DNA of 27,386 nucleotides from Mucidula mucida (Eukaryota; Basidiomycota; Agaricomycetes; Agaricales; Physalacriaceae): NCBI GenBank assembly GCA_015501055.1, contig JADNYV010000454.1, positions 1-27,386 on the forward strand. Reading direction: 5' to 3'. The position numbers were made by a program, and so were the translations under genes. Below are positions 9,464-19,452 of the stretch, one piece after another. Numbering within the stretch: the stretch's first letter is position 1; each line of letters opens with the position of its first letter. A model generated the notes under the pieces. The model was not told the origin of the DNA. It was given only the letters and a program-made list of their open reading frames with translations, and did not search any database.

Positions 9464-12400
9464 ATGCTGTTCTTCTTCGCCTTGGGCTTGCTGGCTAGTG
9501 TAGCGACGGCTCAGCCGTCGCCCGACGTCCAGGCTAAGATTTCTCAGGCTATCCAGGACGCTATCGATTCGCCGACTAGCAACCCCAACTACGCGTCTTT
9601 CGTTAACCCCTTCATCGGGACAGGTAGAATTTTTGTGGTTTTGTAATTCGGTCATTAACGCGCGCGTCTTCAGACAACGAAGGCGATGTATGGTGAAGTC
9701 TCTGTTACAAGTTGCCTATGAACTTTCATTCATGGATTGTAGCCCGGGAGCCTCGGTGCCCTTTGGATGGTACGTCGTCTTGATGCCGAAAAATCTCCTT
9801 CTCCGGCTCTGATTCTGTGCTGTATAGGCCAAGTTCTCCACCGACATGACCGGATACGCACCTGCTGGTACCAACTTCCGCGCTTCATCCGCTGGCATCG
9901 CCTAATGGATTAAATTTTAGGTTATATCACTGACCCCAATGAACAAATCAAGGGCTTCAGCCCGCTTCACGACAGTGGGACGGGTGCTTCTGGCAAGAAA
10001 CCATCACTTACGCGTTTCGCACCCCCGATCTGACCTAGTGGCTCTAGGATCATATGGAAACTTCGAGATTATGCCTCTTCTCTGCCCGGATGGCTTTGAT
10101 ACGTGTATCACGCATTTCGCCAAACGGCTGCGCCATAGGAAGAACAACACGGATGGTATGTGTCTTCGTCCGCTTTTTAGAGTTTGCAATTCTCATTGTC
10201 GTTGTTAGTCGCGTCCCCGGGATACTTTTCCCTTACGTTGGATAACGACCTGCAAATGGAAGCGACAGCGACGCGACGGGCTGGGCTGGAGCGGTTTACG
10301 TTTCCCGCGGGATCAAAACCGTACTTGTCATTGACATGGCCGGAGATAATGCGGGCACCTTTGCTGGTGGCTTCATGGATATCGAGCCAGAGAACGGTCG
10401 CATCAAGATTGGAGGCCATTTCGGTCCGAGGTTAGTTTCCTACTTCGGTCATGAACTCCGTTTGACACCTTCGATCAGCTTTGGTCCTTCGCGCTTTAGT
10501 TATCAAGTCTTCGCGTGTTACGATGTCTTGATGGCGGAAGGCAGAAACTGGATGAATACGGTATCTGGACGGCTGATGAGTAAGTCGTCGGCTATATTAT
10601 ATGAAGCCATGAATGTTGAAATCTGAACTTTGTGTAGCTTCGGCCTCGATGCGAAAGGACTGGGACAGACTCATCTCAATCTATCAGTGAATCTCATCGG
10701 TGGCCCCATATACCAATCTGGGGCGCTCTTCTCCTTTGCCGACGACCCCGAGTCTCTCACTTTCCGCGTTGGAGTATCCTTCAAGTCTGCGGATCAGGCA
10801 TGCGCCAATGCCGAAGAAGAAGTCGGAGATGCGACCTTCGACGAGGTCTTGGGGAACGCTGTGGATTTGTGGAACGAACGGTTGAAGAAAGTCGAGATTG
10901 ACATCCCGAATACTCCGCAGAATATCACGGAGATACTTTATTCTTCGTTATATCGTGCTTCGTTGACCCCGGTACGTGCGCCGCCACCATTTTCGTTACT
11001 TGTCACTGATGTCATTTAGAACAACGCAACTGGAGAAACACAGGGCGCCTTCGCAGATACGTCGGCTTTCTATTTCGATTCGCTGTACTGCAGGTATGTT
11101 TTCTGTTTTTCAGATTAGTAAACAAGTGGCCGACCTTCATGCTAGTTGGGACACTGTGAGCTGCATTCGTTATGCACCAAACACGGATGCTGATCAAAAC
11201 TTTACAGTTTAGAACCTTTTTCCCACTGATGAGCCTTCATTCTCCTGTCGAGTATGCACAGATCGTTGATGCTTACATCGACGGGTGGCGCAAGCTTGGC
11301 TGGATGCCTGAGTGTAGAACAAATAACGTCCCCGGATATACGCAGGGTGGTATGACAATCTCGTCTCAAAATTCATGCTCCATCTCAACCCTACTTAGGC
11401 TCAAGCGGAGACAACATCGTAGCCCACTTTGCTTTGGCCTATCATGACCAAGCAAAGGACCTCGGAATCGATCTGGAGGAAATGTTCTCCGCACTATTGG
11501 CTGACGGCGATCTGAATCCACCGGAATGGAACACTCTAGGGAGACAAGTGAATGTCTATAAGTGAGCACTCTCGTATACTCTTCATAATTTCGACTAAGT
11601 GTATTTGTTAGACAATATGGCTATGTTCCCTTTGCAGTCCTCGATACAATGAGTACGGGTAGACAGACAAGGGAGGCTAGTAGGACGCTCGAGGTCAGTG
11701 GTCGCCTCTTTACTCATGCCTGCGGTTGACGAAAGCGATTTAGTACGCCTTCGAAGATTTTGCTATCAGACAGGTCGCCAAGCTTCTGAACAAGACAGAC
11801 GAAGAAGATCGCTACTTCAACCGATCCCTATTCTACCGCAACGTGTGGGACCCCACAGTCGTCAGCGACGGGTTTCAGGGATTCATGCAGAAGCGATTCA
11901 TGAACGGCAGCTTTGCGTTTACCGATCCCATCAACTGTTCCCCGAACAATGTGGGCTCTCGATCGTGTTCGTTGGAGCAGGACAATGTCAACGGCTTCTA
12001 CGAGTCTTCGTCCTGGGAGTACAGCTGGTTCGCTCCTCATGATACTGCGCATCTCGTTGAGCTCATGGGCGGGAACGTAGGTCGCGCACTTCCTGTCGAG
12101 ATTTAGACTGAAAAGCTGAATATAGTCAACATTTATCGACCGTCTGCACCATTTCTTTGATGTAAGTTGGGCCCAGACATCATGTTCACTTGGTTGCTCA
12201 TGCGAATATAGGCGGGATACTACCTCGCCGGAAACGAGCCCTCATTCCAGACGCCCATCGGCTATCACTACGCCGACCAACCCGCTCTGTCCGTGGACGA
12301 AGTCCGCAAAGTCGTATTCCAAAACTTCGGAATCAGTAAAGCCCTCCCCCCATTACATTCTTTCTATACTAACGCCCGCATGCTCTAGCCGCTGCAGGAC

Positions 12401-12804
12401 TCCCAGGGAACGACGACCAAGCCGCCATGGCGTCCCTCCTCACGTTCCACCTCCTCGGCTTATACCCTGTACCTTCCACCACCGAGCTGCTCATCCTCTC
12501 GCCCTTTGTTCCCAAGTACACTATCCACAACGCCTATCTGAACGTGAGCACCACCGTCACCGTCGTCAACTACTCTCGGGACTCTGTGCAAGAAATCATC
12601 CCGCCCGGCACACCCGCATACGTCGCGAACGTCACCGTCAACGGCGCCCCTACCGAGTCGCGATGCCACTTTGATTTCTACGAGACGTTCAAGGTGGGCG
12701 GGGATGTGGTTATCACGCTAACGGCGGATAAGGATAGCGCGAACAGCTGTGCGGGCTCGTTGCCTGCGAGTCTGTCGACAGGTGGCTTTGATGAATTGAG
12801 ATGA
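9464..12804 (+). CDS. GH92 alpha-mannosidase, secreted; three apparent 1-nt deletions
   Basis: Calcium-dependent exo-alpha-mannosidase family. A signal peptide (MLFFFALGLLASVATAQ) implies secretion. Eighteen exons: 9464-9623, 9674-9692, 9743-9769, 9828-9867, 9921-9992, 10048-10155, 10209-10430, 10479-10579, 10638-10971, 11020-11093, 11146-11155 (10 nt), 11208-11349, 11399-11561, 11612-11693, 11744-12076, 12126-12161, 12212-12335 and 12389-12804. Family blocks: VNPFIGTDNEGD, PGASVPFG, RRAGLERFTFPAG, FRTFFPLMSLHSP, DNVNGFYESSSWEYSW and the signature GLPGNDDQAAM. The frame slips by one base near 9767, 10327 and 10530. Restoring one base at each makes every later phase agree (about 821 residues). 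So this is either a recent pseudogene or carries sequencing errors. The 9993-10047 intron may use a GC donor, or a GT at 9984. Confidence 0.87.
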
Positions 12805-13659
12805 TCATGGTTTTTTCTTATTATTGCTTAATTTACTACGCTCTTGAATCTGTCGTCTTGCTTGCTGTCTTTGTAACCTCGTCTTTAGCACCTTAATTAT
12901 GATTGATATTCACGCTCGTTCCACAGCCACAATAACCATGTCTCGCTTCAATACTTATCTACAGTCTCAAAAAATGCGCAATCTCGACACACAAGGCCAA
13001 ATTGGGAATTGACCCCCACAGCTCCGAGTTTCCATCCCAGTATTAACACGGCGATCTAAACACCTGAGCTACTCGGCCGATAAATTCACTTCGAGGCTAC
13101 TTATTGAGTGGCCCGTACCTACAGTTCTCCTCGAATTCTCGAGTTTGCATCGGACCATGTGCTAGGTGCGTGGGACATCGATGCATCACTACCAAGGCGC
13201 CACAGACGGCAGATGATGTTGATGACTACTACATAAGATCAAGCACTTGAGTTCGCTCTGTATTTTACGCTACTTTCCTCGCTAGAGTACATAGCATCAC
13301 GCAATGGGGGACAATAAGTTGGCCATGGAGGTTCAGCTAAGTAATACCTTAAACGGTGTCATCACTGTCGACTTGTCCTCTTGGGAATCGACAACATGGC
13401 AACTCATCGCAGTTCGTTCCTAAATCGAAGTGTACCTCCAAGATATCCTCGCCCCCAACGATCATCTAAATCCAGTGAATATCATTCCCTGTTACATTGT
13501 TACAATCGATAGTCGGGTACGTAGTCTGTGGTAGTAAATCCAATCCGCAGCCCAGGTAAACTAAGAATAAGAAAAAGCGAGAAAGAAAGAAAAATAAAAC
13601 TCGGAGACAACAGGATAGCGAGGATAGTTCATAAATAGAATCAATACACAAATCGTTAG
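12805..13659. other. intergenic region holding a tRNA-Ile relic
   Basis: An 855-nt AT-richer spacer between GH92 and the repeat-protein gene, both of which end here (convergent). Apart from the tRNA-like sequence at 12995-13078, no gene or repeat was recognised. Confidence 0.5.
12995..13078 (-). tRNA. tRNA-Ile(AAU)-like, intron-containing, probably a pseudogene
   Basis: An 84-nt minus-strand cloverleaf. The acceptor stem GGCCGAG/TTTGGCC pairs fully with two G-U pairs. The anticodon loop TTAATA..A gives AAU. An 11-nt insertion follows position 37, the normal place for a tRNA intron, and then CTCGG closes the anticodon stem with one mismatch. The D stem (GCTC/GATC) and T stem (TGGGG/CCCAA) each have one mismatch. 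The T loop starts with G instead of T and the B box reads GGGTCAATTCC, both off consensus. The discriminator is T rather than A. A run of six T follows about 20 nt downstream. The substitutions suggest a decayed gene copy. Confidence 0.6.
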
Positions 13660-16600
13660 TTAGTTTGGAGGAAGCGTTATTCGTAAAATACGGCCGTTAT
13701 TCGGGTCGTCGCTCGTAGAGAAACCGTACCTTCAGAGAGAAAAAAAAAACATCAGCGACTTGATCCGGAGCAGAAAGAAAAAAAAGGTGGGACATACTCC
13801 TTCAAGGAAGTCAACAGCTTCGTCTTCACGGCACGCCCCTTCGCATTATTCGCCCTCGGAATCGTCACCAACACAACCTTCTCCACCATGTTCACAGACA
13901 GCAGCGCCGCAAGACGGCCCTCCACCGCCTCCACCGCTTTCGGAGCCATAGTAAAAGAAGACAAATCCATCTCATTGGACAAAGATTCCTTATTATTGCC
14001 TACACACCACAGTCAGCCTCTTAACTACCAAATAAGAGAAAAGAGGACTCACCACCAAGGAACTTGCGCTCAGCCCTAGCTTCCATCTTCGCCAGTTTGC
14101 TCCTCACCGCCGCCAGCGCCTTCGCCTTCTCAGGCGTAAACTTCTCCCCAGACATAGCATCCTCCAAGTCCGCCTCCTGCTTGAGATACTTGACAACCTT
14201 CTGCTGATGAGCAATCGCATCTCGAAGCATCGAACTCTCCGAGCGGACACTGATACTACTGTCAGCAGAAGGAATGGGCGACGGCTGGCGGTCGTTCCAC
14301 ATTTCGGGGTACGGTGGGGGCGGCGCGTCATCAGCATGTTCGGCGTCGTGCTCTGCTATTGTTGTTGTCGCGTCGCCAGTCGATGTACGCTCCGTGGCGA
14401 CGTGGAGCTCGGAAGGAGTTGGCTCTGTTGGCGCCACCGAAAATGCTTTCGATATACTCGTGCGTGGAGGCTCGGCAGAGACGGGCGCTTCAGACGGTGT
14501 AGGCTTCGTTGGCGCCACGGAACCTGCTCTAGAGGGGTTCGGGCGCGCTGATTCTGTTGAAAAGTGAAGCTCAGTGGGAGTAGGTTCTGTCGGCGCGACA
14601 GAGACGGCTTTGTGCGGGGCTCTCGCTGCAGCTGGCTCCGTGGTCGGGGGAGTCGGCTCTGTAGGAGCCACAGAGACTGCTTTGGGCCAGGGATTTGATG
14701 CGACATGTAGCTCGGATGGTGTAGGCTCCGTCGGCGCAACAGAAACTGCCTTGTTGCGCGCGCTCATCGACGCTGATTCGCCTGCGAACTGTAACTCGCT
14801 AGGATTTGGTTCTGTCGGTGCCACGGAACTCGCCTTGTACGGAGCCCTCGAAGACACTGGCTCGCTGACCTCAGACAGTGGCGGTTCCGTAGGAGCTACA
14901 GAAGCAGCCTTGGTCCATTGATTCCTCGCTCTCGTAGGTTCGGTGGCGAAATGCAGCTCAGAAGGTGTCGGTTCTGTTGGTGCCACTGAAGCTGCCTTGA
15001 ACCATGTCTTTGCTGACGCCGGTTCAGACGCCAAGTGGTGCTCCGAATGGCTTGGCTCTGTATGCGCTATCGAGCCAGCCCTGGACCAAGTAGTCTTTGT
15101 ACGTGCCGGAGGCGGTTCAGACGGTGCCATTGATGCAGCCTTGCGCCATGCAGCTGGGATGGGTTCGAGCGTCGTCGTAGGTTCCGATGCAGGTGCGACA
15201 GACTCTGGAGGCTCACTGATAACCGACCCAGCTTTACTGGGGGCACCAACAGCGGATCCTGCTTGACTGGGAGCGCCAACGACGGATCCTGCTTTACTGG
15301 GGGCGCCAACGACAGATCCTGCTCTGCTGTGACCGCCGCCACTGAAAACAGAGGCGGCTCTACTGAACACACCGAAGACGGAGCCTGGTTTACTCGGTGC
15401 ACCGACGGCAGACGCAGGCTTACTTGGCGCAGCATCAACAACGGAACTGGAAGCCGCAACAACCGATTCTGGTTTGCTGGGTGCGCCAATGACAGACTCT
15501 GGTTTGCTGGACGCACCGACGACGGAACCTGGTTTGCTAGGTGCGCCAAAAGCAGATCCAGCCTTGCTAGGCGCTCCAACTACAGATCCAGCTTTGCTAG
15601 GCGCCCCGACCACAGATCCAGCTTTGCTAGGCGCCCCGACCACAGATCCAGCTTTACTAGGGGCACCGACAACAGAGTCTGCTTTGACGCTCGGCGCGCC
15701 GAAAGCAGATGGTGCTCTGCTGGGTGCACCGACGAAAGATCCGGCCTTGCTAGGAGCACCAATCTCCGACTCAGCTTTACCGACGACAGATGCTGCCCTA
15801 CTGCCGACAGCAGAGCCCGCTTTGCTGGGTGCGGCGACTACTGAACCTGCTTTACTGGGCGCACCGACAACAGACGCTGCCCTGCTGGGTGCACCCACAA
15901 CCGATGCAGCAGCAGTATGACCAACCACCGATCTACTACTTTCGGCTACAGGAGGGGGCACAGGCTTTGGTTCAGGTGTAGAACCGCCACTTGCACGTTG
16001 AACAGGATCAGCAGAAAGAGCGAGTGGCGTTGGTGTAAGCGCTGGGTGATCAATAGCGAATAGTGATGAAGGTGGTTGCACGTCAATGTAAGAGGGTCCA
16101 CCAAACTCATTGGCAGATGCAAAAAGAGGTTCTTCTTCTTTGGGGGGAGGAGGAGGGGGAGTTGTGACCTGAGTAGGGAGCGCTTCACTTCTTTCGACAG
16201 TTTCCCAGTCCCTGTCGAAGAAGTCTCCGGTGTCTGGTGGATTGGGAATGTCGGGGATGTCGGCAGAAAGCGGCATTGGTTCATTGTCCTCTGGCTCGGG
16301 TTCGGGTTCGGGAATTTCTTCCTCGAGGAGCTCAACCTCTTGGGTCGGGGTGGCGGGGTCCTCGGGGACGATGATCTCTGGGAGGTCGACAGGGTCTGGG
16401 CGTTGGGGGGTTGTGGAGGTGGAAGATGTGGAGGAAGATGCGTAGCTAATGTCGTCGTCGATGCGAGTCCGTGCGAATCGGTCATGGCGCGTGAATCCAG
16501 TAGAAGTACCAATGTTGCTACTCCCTGTGTCGGAAAATGCGACTGGGCGAATCACGAATGAGTTACTGCGCTCTGTGTCCGTTTCTGAGATCTCGCTTGG

Positions 16601-17230
16601 CGGATAAAATCCTGGGACTGGCCGTCGGGGCATGCGCGGTGTCTGTGGGACGGCAAGGGTCCGCGCGGGGCGGGCAGGCGGAGCAGAGGACTCCGCCGAC
16701 GCCGCTCGCGATGTTGAAGACACGACCGACGCCGTCCGCGAAGGTGAAAAGCGAACAGTGCGCTGTTTCGGGAACAATGGCGGCAAAGTGGGCACCGACC
16801 TGGTTAGCAGGTAGAGCTCCCTGCGCAGATTATGCCATTTTTTGGGCATCCCCATGTCCTTCCACAGCGTCGGCGTAACGTCCGCCAGCACCATCCCCAA
16901 CCCCGTCCATATCACCACCACTGCCAGCCGGGCCACACTCTCCGTCACCAAAAAGTCCACAAAAAGGCGGACACCATATCCGACATACGGGTCGAACGAA
17001 TACGGGAACTTTTGCAGGAAATGGAGCAGCACGATGCCCTCCCAAAGGCCGACAATGGTTCCCGTGAGCTTGAGGTCGTGGTGGCTGACGAGATCGACTA
17101 CAAATCGAAGACCAAGACCGGCGCCTATCGCAAGGATGCTGTCCATAAAGAGTGCAACGCGGTCGCTAACATGGAAAGACGAGGTCGATGATCTTGATGA
17201 ATACGAGAATACTGAGCTCACGATGCTCAT
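13660..17230 (-). CDS. membrane-anchored, repeat-rich protein with Smr-like C-terminus (unknown function)
   Basis: Exons (minus strand): 17230-14053, 13999-13798 and 13729-13660, giving 1149 residues with phases agreeing. Function not recognised. N-terminus: hydrophobic segments at about 24-48, 55-73 and 85-118, likely membrane helices. Residues about 150-430 are Ser/Pro/acid-rich and disordered. Residues about 440-673 hold some 20 copies of a 10-residue repeat (VGAPSKAGSV). About 690-950 hold a second repeat of roughly 25-35 residues centred on SVAPTEPTPSELH. A charged helix follows (DAIAHQQKVVKYLKQEADLE, about 1005-1055). The end (EMDLSSFTMAPKAVEAVEGR to GRILRITLPPN) resembles an Smr domain, though the usual DLHG reads DLSS. 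Exon 1 is 3.2 kb without a stop despite its repeats. Shadow ORFs on the other strand arise from the repeats. Confidence 0.82.
14390..15160 (-). repeat. second coding repeat array, SVAPTEPTPSELH type
   Basis: About ten diverged units of roughly 75-105 nt encode the core (K)A(A/V)SVAPTEPTPSEL(H) followed by variable acidic and Arg/Trp-rich spacers. They lie downstream of the 10-residue array in the same exon. Units are more diverged than in the first array, so the array looks older. Confidence 0.75.
15210..15915 (-). repeat. coding minisatellite, 30-nt unit (10 residues)
   Basis: Tandem units encode VGAPSKAGSV with variants (GAPSKPES, GAPSRAPS). Adjacent units at about 15590-15650 are identical or nearly so, a sign of recent unit duplication. 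About 20 units, some degenerate, all in frame with the 1149-residue protein. Confidence 0.85.
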
Positions 17231-19452
17231 CGTGGTAGATAGCGGCGAAAGGCTCGTCGGCAGCCCTTCGGCATCCTATATGGACCCTGCATTCTTCAAG
17301 CTTTGGCCGCTTTGCTCGCTGTTTGTACGTCCTCTCGATGTCGCCGTTGGCGTCCTGGACACTCTTGCTCGACGATCGTGACTCAAGTGTACGGCGATCT
17401 GCACCCATGGATGCAAAACCTTACTTTTCTCTTGACACCGCCGACAAGCCGCTCATGGTTTCACAACCAGACTACTCATTCCATGTAAGCGTCTACACAA
17501 TAAGACGTCTTTAAACATGCCTTCACTTGAACTTGCGGAGACTAGTTCCGAAGCATTCCGTTCACAAGTACTTTGACAATATCGAAACACGACACCTACC
17601 AATTCTTCTGGACGATGCACCATTCGTCCTGCTGATTGAATACCGTGCTGCGACATCAAGTCTACGATTTGACTCTAAGCGCCAATATACCGTCTCTCTG
17701 TATCTTCTCCGACCCAGCCAGAATCTTGGGTGTCTCCTCTCCTACATGACAAATCAGTGTGGCGTACTTCTTCTCAACTTCTGCGGTATGTAATCTCACT
17801 ACCTTCTTCTCTTCGGATCTTCTAGCATAACCTTCCATCAGATAGACATTTTCATGCTACAGACTATCTTAGTTCCTTGGACTGTAGAAACCTTGTGAAG
17901 CAGTCGTCCCCCTCTTGTAACTCAACTGCGGTGACTCCTCGCGTACCAGTGTCTCTGTGACCCTTGCTTCTTTCTAGACATAGTCCAGTAGAACGGATCG
18001 TCGTACGTGCCATTCTAACCTGGTTCCATTCATCCCGCTCGCGACGATAGTGAGTTCGTATGAACGCCAAGGTAAGCCATTGACATGCCATCTTTCCATT
18101 TTCCACTAATCTCGGCGCTACAGCATTCCTCATAACTTCGCATGGTCGCTTGCTATCTGTCCGAGTCTAGCTGATCCTTCCGTCGATGATAATGACGTCC
18201 CAATTGCTATGAATGCCGCGAGTAACTATACTTACAATGGACGCGAGCTCGCGAGACCTCGACGTACCTTGAGCATGATCCTTGTTACCATCAATAATCA
18301 AGTTTACCCTTGGCTCTTTACACAGGCACTACATGCAGTCTCAACTTGACATGTTGAAAAGGCATGCCTGCTTTTGTCTAGACTAAAGCATGTCGCCACT
18401 CGCTCGCTCTCTATCGCACTCGCTTACGTCACGGGTTCTCATCTGATGGAAGATAATTGGTGCCAGTGGCGCCAAGCCTGCATGGTCGTGAGTTTCTAGT
18501 GCTGAACGTAGACTGCTGAACGGGATGTGCTGAATGTACCGATAGACATCCTTCACATTTGTTCCCACCGTCCGTTCGGTACACGAATTGTTCGTTCCGG
18601 CGGGGTCTTTCCATCGAATCAAATTTCCCCATATTCAAACCTGTCTGGGCAAGCCGGTAACTTGAACGCCCGCACTGGAGTCTGGCACCAGATAGAGTAC
18701 GAAGGCCTAGGGATCATCGTCTACAAGTCGTTTTCGGTATACGATGTTGACAAGTTTGATGCAAAAGAAGAAGGTGATATCTTCCCCAAATAGATCCTTC
18801 TGTGTGACGCTCGAGACCAAGAGTTCAAAAGAACCCCCGAGGTCCCGAACAGCTCCTCGTAATTATGGAGAATTATGGTCTGACTGCACGAGACTGTACA
18901 CAAAATACATCCAAAGGAAGTCCGGCAGTCGACTGTCAATACCACGACCTTGTATGCTGGCTGGATCGATGCCAATCCCACCAAAAATTTCTCTCTGAAT
19001 GAGTCAAAAACATGACTGCTCAAGGCTTCGAACAACCTAGCAATCACTTGCGCACAAAATACGAGCAAACGAAAACCGGTGCGAAATGCAGTCAACTCGA
19101 TGACTAAGCAGAACGCATCGAGTAAATTGGTGCCACACTCAATGTCAACGTTCGGAGAATCTAAAGATGAGTGTTAGGTTAGGCTGCCGTGGGAGTCTAT
19201 CTGCGTTATTCGCCACCTCGTGCACTAAGGTATAGCATTCGAATTGAGCGGTAACCGTCTCTCCGCGAAAGCTAGGCAACGAAGGGCGGAATCTAGAGTA
19301 TCCACGGACGCTAATATTCAAGGGACGGACGGAAATCAGTCTGATCGGCAGACGATTTTTGCCGGATCTTTTTCTACTCGTGACACGATGGGAAGCAATC
19401 AATTAAAAGCGTCAATGTGTGCCTCTGAAGCGTTGGATTCCCTTCTTCGCTC
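17231..19452. other. gene-poor region
   Basis: About 2.2 kb without a gene I can support. A possible short plus-strand gene starts at ATG 17407 (MDAKPYFSLDTADKPLMVSQ), with a plausible intron at 17485-17545 and a second exon (FRSIPFTSTLTISKHDTYQF) that stops at 17635. Its 55-residue product matches nothing I know. Beyond 17800 there are only short frames on both strands, no clear splice-linked coding pattern, no tRNA and no repeats. Confidence 0.4.
17407..17635 (+). CDS. possible short gene or gene relic, unknown
   Basis: Exon 17407-17484 (26 codons), intron 17485-17545 (GTAAGC..ACTAG, 61 nt) and exon 17546-17635 (29 codons plus stop) make a 55-residue protein. The gene would be divergent from the repeat-protein gene 176 nt away. 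A longer open frame continues in a different frame to 17793, so this could be the start of a broken gene. No family is recognised, and codon signal is too short to be decisive. Confidence 0.22.

Noticed and set aside
1..12804. A glycan-processing gene cluster (O-fucosyltransferase, GH31, GH92)
   Set aside because: Genes differ in orientation, are separated by a hydrolase and a receptor gene, and share no visible promoter motif, so proximity alone is weak evidence.
15210..15915. Possible CRISPR-like or satellite array
   Set aside because: Units are contiguous, in frame, without spacers, and encode a regular peptide repeat in a eukaryotic gene.
14207..15981. Long plus-strand open frames (for example 15263-15844, 15474-15920)
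   Set aside because: They are antisense shadows of the in-frame repeat array of the 1149-residue protein; repeats without stops on one strand tend to be open on the other.
16076..16561. Plus-strand ORF of 161 codons rich in Gly
   Set aside because: Antisense to the Pro/Glu-rich segment of the minus-strand protein; composition mirrors that segment.
18527..18793. Plus-strand ORF of 88 codons
   Set aside because: No recognisable motif, no splice-linked neighbours, and an equally long frame on the opposite strand.
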